Positions 1 through 5,710 of a stretch of 8,389 nucleotides of DNA are shown piece after piece. The stretch spans positions 1 through 8,389 of the forward strand of contig DASYQV010000085.1 in NCBI GenBank assembly GCA_036005125.1, written 5' to 3'. This DNA comes from DASYQV01 sp036005125 (GTDB lineage Bacteria > Acidobacteriota > Vicinamibacteria > Vicinamibacterales > UBA2999). The notes under the pieces are model-generated. The model was not told the DNA's origin. It saw only the letters and a program-made list of their open reading frames with translations, and ran no database searches. Numbering within the stretch: position 1 is the stretch's first letter; every line of letters starts with the position of its first letter. The position numbers were made by a program, and so were the translations under genes.

Positions 1-284
1 TGGAACCGGGCGAAGCAGTAACCAGGGAACAGCGGCCAGTCGATTTTCTTCTTCCGGTCCTTCCAGCGGCTCCACCGCGTGACGGTCGGCAGGAACGCTT
101 CGACGCCTTTCTGCTCGAGCTGTTCCCGGACCACCTGCTCGTGCCGTGAGCGGGTCCACAGCGCGAACCAACGGACGTCAGGGTCGCTCGCGAGCGCAAC
201 GCCGAGTTCGGACGCCTCGACGCGCGGCGCCGAGGCGTCAGGTTTCTTGGTCAGACGCCCCTCACTGTGCCGGAGTGTCGGCAA
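1..284 (-). CDS. NusG-family specialised antiterminator (UpxY/RfaH-like), partial, 3' end outside window
   Basis: The minus strand encodes 94 residues that run off the window edge. From about residue 39 they match the NGN domain of NusG paralogues: WFALWTRSRHEQVV, then KGVEAFLP, then a basic RWSRWKDRKKK stretch and PLFPGYCFARF. The W-A-L-x-T-R-x-R-H-E and LFPGYxFxRF motifs are typical of UpxY-type antiterminators, which bind RNA polymerase and help it read through long capsule or exopolysaccharide operons. The C-terminal KOW domain is not visible. No in-frame ATG or GTG exists. The best start is TTG at 284-282, with GGAAAG six bases upstream (296-291), giving a 23-bp overlap with the end of the SurA-like gene; CTG at 254 is an alternative. 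Residues 1-38 resemble no family motif. The antisense ORFs here have no family features. Family call strong, start uncertain, UpxY subtype inferred. Confidence 0.85.
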   Translation of the reverse strand, partial: MPTLRHSEGRLTKKPDASAPRVEASELGVALASDPDVRWFALWTRSRHEQVVREQLEQKGVEAFLPTVTRWSRWKDRKKKIDWPLFPGYCFARF

Positions 285-1350
285 GCCTCGCTTTCCGATC
301 GGCCAGCGCCTGTTCGTACGCCTTTTTCAACTCGTCGTTCTTCCACTGGATGATTGCCTGGCCCCGCAGCTTCTCGAGATACTTCTGCAACTCCCCGCGG
401 CGCTTCTCGTCGGCCACCTTCTCGCTGATCTCGTTTCGCGCATCGTCGAACGACTTCACCTTCTCCTCGGTGCGCGCCTCGAGCTTGAGAAGCTGATACC
501 CGCGCGGCGTGTTGATCACCTCGGTAATGTCCCCGACCTTCATGCCGGCCAGCATCTTCTGCAGCGGGGCCGCCAGCTCGGTGCGGCTCAGGGGACCAAT
601 CAGCCCACCGTTGGCCTTCGACGGCGCGTCCGACAGGTCCGCCGCCAGACGCGGAAACGGCTCGCCCGCGAGCAACCGCTTGCGGATCCCGTCCGCCTTG
701 GCGCGAGCCTCGTCGTTCTGCGCCGCGTTGATGCCGCGGTCCGTGATCGGAACCTCGATGAGAATCTCGCGGAGCGTAATCTGTGAAGGGGTGGTGAACT
801 GGGAGTCGTGCTTGGCGTAGTAGGCCCGCGCCTCGGCCTCGGTCACCGCAATCTTTCCCATCACCTCGGTCTCCTGGACGCGCGAGATGAGCATTTGGCG
901 CTCCATCGATTTCCGCAGATCGGGCATCGTGAGCCCCTCCTGCTTGAGCGCCGCCTGAAATTGCTCGTCGTTCTCGATCTTGTTTTCCTTCTTGATGTTC
1001 TCGAGGATCTTCGCGAACTGCTCGTCGCCGAGCGTGTAGCCGAGCTCGCGTCCGCGCTGAATAATCAGGAGCTCATCAACCGCGCTCAGTATCAGCTCCG
1101 GCGTGATTTCGGCGATCGCCTTCCGGAGCTCCACGTTGTCGGCGCCCGCGTTGGCCAGCTCAGGACGCTGGCGCAGCACGCTCACCTGGCGCTGCTCGAA
1201 ATCAGTTTTTGTGATGATGTCGCCGTTCACCTTCACCAGCACCTGATCGATGATCTCAGCCCGGGCCGGGAGCAGGGCGACGAGCACGAGCAACGCGACG
1301 AAAAACGCGGGCAGAGGAAGCCTGTTGGTCCGCCGACTCTGATTCAGCAT
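262..1350 (-). CDS. SurA-like periplasmic peptidyl-prolyl cis-trans isomerase (parvulin type)
   Basis: This is a 362-residue exported chaperone/foldase, likely assisting outer-membrane protein folding in the periplasm. The N-terminus has basic residues (NQSRRTNR) followed by a hydrophobic stretch (about 11-28) and an ARA|E site near residue 31, a classic signal peptide. Residues 33-160 form a SurA_N-like helical domain (VLVKVNGDIITKTDFEQR is its usual opening). Residues 191-292 form one parvulin rotamase domain: ITLREILIEVP, the GGLIGPLSRTELA segment and the closing TPRGYQLLKLE. A charged helical C-terminus follows. E. coli SurA has two parvulin domains, so this is a shorter single-domain relative, which is common outside Proteobacteria. 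ATG at 1350 is preferred because AAGGAA (1362-1357) sits six bases upstream; a TTG at 1356 would directly abut that site. It lies downstream of mfd and overlaps the NusG-like gene. Its client proteins are not shown by the sequence. Confidence 0.93.
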   Translation of the reverse strand: MLNQSRRTNRLPLPAFFVALLVLVALLPARAEIIDQVLVKVNGDIITKTDFEQRQVSVLRQRPELANAGADNVELRKAIAEITPELILSAVDELLIIQRGRELGYTLGDEQFAKILENIKKENKIENDEQFQAALKQEGLTMPDLRKSMERQMLISRVQETEVMGKIAVTEAEARAYYAKHDSQFTTPSQITLREILIEVPITDRGINAAQNDEARAKADGIRKRLLAGEPFPRLAADLSDAPSKANGGLIGPLSRTELAAPLQKMLAGMKVGDITEVINTPRGYQLLKLEARTEEKVKSFDDARNEISEKVADEKRRGELQKYLEKLRGQAIIQWKNDELKKAYEQALADRKARLADTPAQ

Positions 1351-1356
1351 TCGCAA

Positions 1357-1362
1357 TTCCTT
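1357..1362 (-). promoter_or_regulatory. Ribosome binding site of the SurA-like gene
   Basis: AAGGAA reads on the minus strand with six bases before ATG 1350-1348. It selects this ATG over the in-frame TTG at 1356. It is one of only two convincing Shine-Dalgarno sequences in the window and lies three bases downstream of a long hairpin (1365-1418). Confidence 0.7.
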
Positions 1363-1364
1363 CG

Positions 1365-1418
1365 AAACCAGCCAAAAGGCTCCGCCCTTGATATCCCGGC
1401 GGAGCCCTTGGCTGGTTT
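1365..1418 (-). repeat. Long imperfect inverted repeat upstream of the SurA-like gene
   Basis: Arms 1365-1386 and 1398-1418 are complementary over about 20 bp, with one interruption where AAAAGG on one arm faces CCCTT on the other. The loop is 11 bases and contains GATATC. In the minus-strand transcript the hairpin ends just before the Shine-Dalgarno site of the SurA-like gene. No T-run follows (TTTCGAAGG), so a classical intrinsic terminator is doubtful. A 5'-UTR structure, an mRNA-stabilising stem or an interspersed palindromic repeat are possible. Confidence 0.75.
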
Positions 1419-1437
1419 GGTTAACGCAGCATCTTCT

Positions 1438-1454
1438 GGCACGCTCCGCGCGCC
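1438..1454 (-). repeat. Short GC-rich hairpin in the mfd-surA spacer
   Basis: In the minus-strand RNA, GGCGCGC and GCGTGCC form a seven-pair stem (one G-U) closed by a three-base GGA loop. It sits directly next to the inverted repeat 1455-1533 and is the middle of three successive hairpins in this spacer. Confidence 0.5.
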
Positions 1455-1533
1455 TGGCCCGTTATGCGGCTCGGAAGCTACGTGGTCCTGCCGCAACAAC
1501 TACCATACTCGTGACGAGCCGCATAACAGGCCA
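1455..1533 (-). repeat. 19-bp inverted repeat immediately after the mfd stop
   Basis: Arms 1455-1473 and 1515-1533 pair over 19 bp with a single mismatch; each arm contains GTTATGCGGCTCG or its complement. The 41-base interval can pair weakly inside (TGGT 1483-1486 with ACCA 1502-1505). The outer arm begins two bases after the mfd stop codon, so it forms the 3' end of the mfd message or the start of the leader of the next gene. No T-run follows and no target-site duplication is visible at the ends. It could be a 3' stabilising structure, a non-canonical terminator or an interspersed palindrome. Confidence 0.75.
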
Positions 1534-1535
1534 TT

Positions 1536-4500
1536 CTAAACGGGGTTACCGAGGGCCTTCAATAACGCGCCCAGCCGTTCGAACATGCCGCCCGCGGCCC
1601 GGGGATCCTCTTCGGGCCTGCGAAGAATCTCCTCCTTCGTGAAACCGGGCTTCACCTCGCCGGCCGTTGCCCGGGCGGTCCACCATCCTGCGGTCTCGCG
1701 CAAACCACCAGACTTCGCGCCGGAAGATAAACGAGAGCGCAAGGCTGAAAGGCCCGGCCCAACCTGCGGCGGGCCTGAAGGCCTCCCGCTCCCGGTGCTT
1801 GCGGCATCGGGTTTCGGCCTGGCTTCCAGGTCCAGCTTCAACGACACCGGCGGAACGAGCACGGCTCCCGGCCACTGATGCACAACGTTCACCAGCCGTA
1901 TCGGGTCGACCTTGGCGTTGACCCTGAACTTAATGACGGCGAGCCGACCCTCGCGGTCGATACTCTCAATGCCGAGCTGATCGGCGCGTACGCGGATGCG
2001 GCCGTACTCGGCCAGGTTGAGAACCGAAGGAGGTAGAGGACCGTACCGATCGCGGATCTCTTCGAGTGTGGCATCAAGATCCCCCTCGGTGCGCGCGGCA
2101 GCTATCCTGCGGTAGACCATGAGCCGCTGGTTCATGTCGGGCACGTAGCGCTCGTCGATCTTGAGGTCCACGCGCAGGTTGACCGTCGCCCTGACGTCCT
2201 CTTCGATCTCTTCGCCTTTCAGCTCCCGGACCGTCTCCTCGAGCAGCTTCATGTACATCTCGAACCCCACCGCATCGATCTGACCGCTCTGCTCGCCGCC
2301 GAGCAGGTTGCCCGCTCCGCGGATCTCGAGGTCGAGCGCCGCCACCCGGAAGCCGCTGCCGAGATCGCTGAACTCCCTGATAGCCGCCAGGCGCTTGCGC
2401 GCGACGGGCGAGAGCGAATCCTGCGGCGGGATCAGCAGGTACGCATAGGCCGGACGATCGCTGCGGCCGACGCGGCCGCGCAACTGGTACAGCTGCGAGA
2501 GGCCGTATCGGTCGGCGCGGTTGATGATGATTGTATTGGCATTCGGGATATCCAAGCCGTTTTCGACGATGGTCGTGGCGAGCAGGACATCGAACCTGCG
2601 CTCGACGAAGCCGAGCATGGCGCGCTCGAGCTCCTCTTCGGCCATCTGCCCGTGACCGACGACCAGGCGAGCCTCCGGCACCAGGCGCCGAACCAGGTCG
2701 GCAATCGAGAAGATGGATTCGACCCGGTTGTGGACGAAATAGACCTGTCCGCCCCGCGCAAGCTCGTTGCGGATCGCGCGGCCGATGACCTGCGCGTCGA
2801 ACTTGACGACGTTCGTCTGGATCGACAGACGGTCCTTGGGAGGCGTTTCGATGATCGACATGTCGCGGATGCCGACGAGCGACATGTTCAGCGTTCGCGG
2901 GATCGGCGTGGCGCTCATCGTCAGCACGTCGACCTTCCTGCGCATCTGCTTGATGCGCTCCTTGTGCGCGACGCCGAAGCGCTGCTCCTCGTCCACGACG
3001 AGCAGCCCGAGATCCTTGAACACGACGTCCTTGGAGAGCAACCGGTGCGTGCCGACGATGATGTCGACCTTGCCCGTACCGACGCCGGCAACGATGTCCT
3101 TCTGCTCCTGCTTGCTGCGGAAGCGGCTCACCATGTCGACCGTGACCGGAAACCCGGCGAAGCGGTCCCGCAGCGTCTTCAGGTGCTGGAACGCGAGAAC
3201 GGTTGTGGGAGCGAGGACCGCCACCTGTTTTCCGTCCATGACAGCTTTGAACGCCGCGCGCATGGCGACTTCCGTCTTGCCGTATCCCACGTCACCGCAC
3301 AGCAGGCGGTCCATCGGCGTCGGCGTCTCCATGTCCTCCTTGATGTCGGTGATCGCGGCGGCCTGGTCCGGCGTCAACTCGTACGGGAATGCGCCCTCGA
3401 ACTCCTCCTGCCAGTGGGTATCGGCGGCGAATGCGTGTCCCGTCACTGCCTTTCGCTGCGCGTACAGTTTGAGCAGCTCCTCGGCCATGTCGCGCATCGC
3501 TTTCTTGACGCGCGTCTTGGCTTTTTCCCAGGTCGTACCGCCGAGCCGATCGAGCGCCGGCCGGCTGCCGCCGGTGTACTTCTGGACGAGATCGAGCCGC
3601 TCTACCGGGACGAACAGCTTGTCCTCACCGGCATAGCGCAGCTCGAGGAATTCCTGGACGCCCTCCGGGGTGACGCCGACGCCCAGTTGCCTGAGGCCGA
3701 CGAATTCGCCGATGCCATGATCGACGTGGACGACGAGGTCGCCAACCTTGAGGTCACGCAAATCGGAGAGAAAGGTCCGCGCCAGGTCGCGCCGCTTCTC
3801 AGGCGCGCGGTGCTCCTCTTCGAAGACGTCGGCCTCGGCGTAAACCTGCAGTGCCGCCTCGGGAAGACGGAATCCGCGCGACAGCGAGCCGGTGGCCACG
3901 AGCACCCATGCCGCATGCGCGTCTTCCGAGTGCTCGACCGGGATGGCGAGGACGTCGTACTCCCGGAGGATCTCGACGGTGCGCTCGGCGCGCCCGGCGC
4001 TGTTGGCTACGAGGAGCACCGTATCGCCGCGGTCCCGCGCCTGTCGGATGTCGGCCACCCAGTCCATCACCCGTCCCCGGAACTCCAATGCGGGCTGACA
4101 GGAGATGTGACGCGTCGTTCTGTCGCTCTCGTAATCCTCGACGGCCAGTTCCTCGAGACGCGGCGCTGTCGTAAGCCGCGGTGCGAGGTCCTCCCAACCC
4201 GCGAACAGTTGCGAGGGAGGAGGCGCGGCGTGACGCGCGGCTTCGCCGAAGCTGGTTTCCAGCTGATCACGCGTCCTGCGGGCTTGTTCTTCGACCTGCT
4301 CGAACTCCGACACAATGAGCCGGACACCGCCCGACTCGACGAGGAAGTCGAGCAGAGAACGGGTGTCTTCTTCATCGAAGCGCTCTCGTACGGGAATGAC
4401 GGCAAGCTGATCGATGGGGCTGGTCGAGCGCTGCGTGGCGGGATCGTAGCGCCGCAGCGATTCAACCATGTCGCCGACGAACTCGATCCGCGTCGGCTGG

Positions 4501-5093
4501 ACGTCACCTGCCGGGAAGATGTCGACGATGCCGCCGCGCGTGGTGAACTCTCCGTGCGCGTCGACCGGGTCCTCGCGCGTGAATCCGGCGTCGGCGAGCA
4601 GATCGGCAAGGTCGGTCGGCTCGATTTCGGTGCCGGGTTTCAGATCGACGGAAGCGCGCCGGAGCCGATCGGGTGAGCTCACACGCGGCAGCAGCGCAGC
4701 GGCCGACGCGACGATGAGCGCGGCGGTTCCCGTGGCCGCGCCGTGCAACGCCCGCGCGCGGGCCGAGGCGACGCGGAAGTGCGGCACCATCCCGCGATAG
4801 GGGTCGACCTGGTGCGATGGGAACGGCAGCACCGCGCGCTCCACGGCCTGTTCGGACGCGCCTTCGAGCGCACCCCAGAAAAAGCGCGTATCCGCCGTCA
4901 TCTGCTCGACGTCTCGGTCCGAGGAAACAACGAGCAGCGTCACACCGGTACCGGCTCGCGCCATGGAGACCGCAGCCAGGGCTTTAGCCGCGGAGGACAG
5001 TCCGGCGATCGTTCCACTGGATCGGTCCAGGCCGGCGCGCGCTATGGCTGACTTGAGCAGCGCCCGAAGAGTAAGGGAGGAGGTAACCGGCAC
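1536..5093 (-). CDS. mfd: Transcription-repair coupling factor Mfd
   Basis: A full-length 1185-residue Mfd, the ATP-driven DNA translocase that removes RNA polymerase stalled at lesions and recruits UvrA. Residues about 30-340 form the UvrB-homology region (LPFPSHQVDPYRG 89-101, GEFTTRGGIVDIFPAG 181-196). The RNA-polymerase-interaction domain is at 449-505 (VGDLVVHVDHGIGEFVGL). The SF2 motor carries Walker A GDVGYGKT (600-607, K606), DEEQ (701-704), SATPIPRT (727-734) and motif VI QLRGRVGRS (870-878). The TRG region follows (FSDLGSGFRVAALDLEIRG), then the C-terminal D7 domain at about 965-1070. All key motor residues are intact. The start is GTG at 5093 with no good Shine-Dalgarno nearby; no other ATG, GTG or TTG occurs in frame for about 60 bases upstream. 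The tail beyond about residue 1090 contains a Gly/Ser/Pro-rich linker and an amphipathic end (MFERLGALLKAL). It is flanked by structured spacers, so it is probably its own transcription unit. Confidence 0.98.
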   Translation of the reverse strand: MPVTSSLTLRALLKSAIARAGLDRSSGTIAGLSSAAKALAAVSMARAGTGVTLLVVSSDRDVEQMTADTRFFWGALEGASEQAVERAVLPFPSHQVDPYRGMVPHFRVASARARALHGAATGTAALIVASAAALLPRVSSPDRLRRASVDLKPGTEIEPTDLADLLADAGFTREDPVDAHGEFTTRGGIVDIFPAGDVQPTRIEFVGDMVESLRRYDPATQRSTSPIDQLAVIPVRERFDEEDTRSLLDFLVESGGVRLIVSEFEQVEEQARRTRDQLETSFGEAARHAAPPPSQLFAGWEDLAPRLTTAPRLEELAVEDYESDRTTRHISCQPALEFRGRVMDWVADIRQARDRGDTVLLVANSAGRAERTVEILREYDVLAIPVEHSEDAHAAWVLVATGSLSRGFRLPEAALQVYAEADVFEEEHRAPEKRRDLARTFLSDLRDLKVGDLVVHVDHGIGEFVGLRQLGVGVTPEGVQEFLELRYAGEDKLFVPVERLDLVQKYTGGSRPALDRLGGTTWEKAKTRVKKAMRDMAEELLKLYAQRKAVTGHAFAADTHWQEEFEGAFPYELTPDQAAAITDIKEDMETPTPMDRLLCGDVGYGKTEVAMRAAFKAVMDGKQVAVLAPTTVLAFQHLKTLRDRFAGFPVTVDMVSRFRSKQEQKDIVAGVGTGKVDIIVGTHRLLSKDVVFKDLGLLVVDEEQRFGVAHKERIKQMRRKVDVLTMSATPIPRTLNMSLVGIRDMSIIETPPKDRLSIQTNVVKFDAQVIGRAIRNELARGGQVYFVHNRVESIFSIADLVRRLVPEARLVVGHGQMAEEELERAMLGFVERRFDVLLATTIVENGLDIPNANTIIINRADRYGLSQLYQLRGRVGRSDRPAYAYLLIPPQDSLSPVARKRLAAIREFSDLGSGFRVAALDLEIRGAGNLLGGEQSGQIDAVGFEMYMKLLEETVRELKGEEIEEDVRATVNLRVDLKIDERYVPDMNQRLMVYRRIAAARTEGDLDATLEEIRDRYGPLPPSVLNLAEYGRIRVRADQLGIESIDREGRLAVIKFRVNAKVDPIRLVNVVHQWPGAVLVPPVSLKLDLEARPKPDAASTGSGRPSGPPQVGPGLSALRSRLSSGAKSGGLRETAGWWTARATAGEVKPGFTKEEILRRPEEDPRAAGGMFERLGALLKALGNPV
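1743..1783 (-). repeat. Palindromic, repeat-like segment inside the mfd 3' coding region
   Basis: AGGCCCG (1750-1756) and CGGGCCT (1770-1776) are a perfect 7-bp inverted repeat. GGCTGAAAGGCC (1743-1754) and GGCCTGAAGGCC (1772-1783) are near-identical copies flanking the same interval. The segment encodes the low-complexity linker near residues 1104-1117 of Mfd and keeps the frame open. It resembles an interspersed palindromic element tolerated in a protein linker, but GC-rich coding bias alone could also yield it. Confidence 0.4.
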
Positions 5094-5100
5094 GAGGGGA

Positions 5101-5114
5101 CGAGCGAACGCTCG
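5101..5114 (-). repeat. Small hairpin just upstream of the mfd start
   Basis: CGAGC and GCTCG pair around a four-base loop, seven bases before the GTG start of mfd. No Shine-Dalgarno site lies in between, so this stem could influence initiation. It is short and may be chance. Confidence 0.35.
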
Positions 5115-5124
5115 GCAACCTTCT

Positions 5125-5133
5125 AGTGTAGCA
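5125..5133 (-). promoter_or_regulatory. Candidate extended -10 promoter for mfd
   Basis: On the minus strand TGCTACACT fits the extended -10 pattern TGnTAnnnT, about 30 bases upstream of the mfd GTG. No convincing -35 box is seen at the usual distance. Position is sensible, since mfd is separated from the upstream gene by palindromes, but the motif is weak. Confidence 0.28.
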
Positions 5134-5142
5134 GGTGAGCAC

Positions 5143-5164
5143 GCCTGCGCTGACGTACGCAGGC
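5143..5164. repeat. 7-bp inverted repeat in the rfaE2-mfd spacer
   Basis: GCCTGCG (5143-5149) and CGCAGGC (5158-5164) form a perfect seven-pair stem with an eight-base loop. A further GCAGG at 5131-5135 could pair with the same CCTGC instead, so two alternative stems are possible. It adjoins the palindrome 5169-5190 and may belong to the same repeat element. Confidence 0.5.
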
Positions 5165-5168
5165 CATG

Positions 5169-5190
5169 GGCCGCATCTAAAGATGCGGCC
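5169..5190. repeat. Perfect 9-bp palindromic hairpin downstream of the heptose adenylyltransferase gene
   Basis: GGCCGCATC (5169-5177) and GATGCGGCC (5182-5190) pair perfectly around a four-base loop, TTTA in the minus-strand transcript. It lies 17 bases after the stop codon of the adenylyltransferase gene. No T-run follows, so it is better described as a REP-like palindrome or 3'-end stabiliser than as a textbook intrinsic terminator; transcription could still end here. Confidence 0.65.
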
Positions 5191-5223
5191 TACGTACGAT
5201 CGTTCCCTACGTACGATCGTTCC
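5190..5223. repeat. Perfect tandem duplication of 17 bp across a stop codon
   Basis: CTACGTACGATCGTTCC occurs twice back to back (5190-5206 and 5207-5223). The 5207-5223 copy encodes the last residues and TAG stop of the adenylyltransferase; the other copy lies just outside the gene and abuts the palindrome 5169-5190. The unit is rich in nested palindromes (CGTACG, ACGATCGT). Confidence 0.9.
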
Positions 5224-5710
5224 GACCCAGCGCAGCGCGCACACGTTCGACGAGCCCCGTCGTCGAAAACCCCGGCGCCAGCTCGATACGGACGACGCGT
5301 CCGCCGCGCGCCTCGACGATGTCGCGGCCGATTATCTCCGTTGGTCCCCAGTCGGCGCCCTTGACCAGCACATCGGGCTGGATGCGGCCGATGATTTGAT
5401 GGGGCGTCGGCTCATCGAAAATCACAACCGCGTCCACGCTTGCGAGCGCGAGCAGCACCTCGGCCCGCTCGTGCTCGGGCGTGATCGGCCGCGCATCACC
5501 TTTGTTGGCGCGCACCGAACGATCGGAGTTCACGGCTACGATCAGCGCATCGCCGAGCGCGCGGGCCTCGCGCAGGTATCGGATGTGCCCGGGATGGACG
5601 AGATCGAACACGCCGTTCGTGAACACGCTCCGTTGGCCGTTCCGGCGTAGCCTCTCGGCCCATGCCGCCGCCTCGTCGGCCGACCACACACGCGACGGCC
5701 TCGGCTTCAT
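5207..5710 (-). CDS. rfaE2: D-glycero-beta-D-manno-heptose 1-phosphate adenylyltransferase (RfaE2/HldE C-terminal domain type)
   Basis: A 167-residue stand-alone nucleotidyltransferase that would convert heptose 1-phosphate and ATP to ADP-heptose, the precursor of LPS inner-core heptose, in the cytoplasm. The cytidylyltransferase-like fold shows in SVFTNGVFDLVHPGHIRYL, with the nucleotide-binding HPGH at 39-42. It continues with LIVAVNSDRSV, the family-typical RPITPEHERAEVL, the DVLVKGADW segment (113-121) and the closing FSTTGLVERV (148-157). In E. coli this activity is the C-terminal half of bifunctional HldE; here there is no fused kinase and none in the window. ATG at 5710 overlaps the TGA of the ATPase gene as ATGA, with GAAGGG five bases upstream (5721-5716), so translation is probably coupled. 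A related sugar- or glycerol-phosphate nucleotidyltransferase is less likely. Confidence 0.92.
   Translation of the reverse strand: MKPRPSRVWSADEAAAWAERLRRNGQRSVFTNGVFDLVHPGHIRYLREARALGDALIVAVNSDRSVRANKGDARPITPEHERAEVLLALASVDAVVIFDEPTPHQIIGRIQPDVLVKGADWGPTEIIGRDIVEARGGRVVRIELAPGFSTTGLVERVRAALGRNDRT

Noticed and set aside
1421..1533. Integron attC-like site (GTTATGC and GCATAAC, with GTTAAC nearby)
   Set aside because: attC sites have AAC outside-left and GTT outside-right with complementary core sites. Here the paired copies are in the opposite order, and the nearby GTTAAC does not pair with either arm. No integrase or cassette is present.
1455..1533. Miniature inverted-repeat transposable element
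   Set aside because: Terminal inverted repeats are present, but no target-site duplication is seen and the element is only 79 bp. Kept only as an inverted repeat.
1365..1533. Rho-independent terminators for mfd
   Set aside because: Stems are strong but none is followed by a T-run on the minus strand, so I did not label them as terminators.
2652..4676. A 674-codon open frame on the plus strand opposite mfd
   Set aside because: It is fully antisense to a gene with every expected Mfd motif. Its product is low-complexity in R, D, L and V with no recognisable domain. Long antisense frames are expected in GC-rich genes with strong third-position bias.
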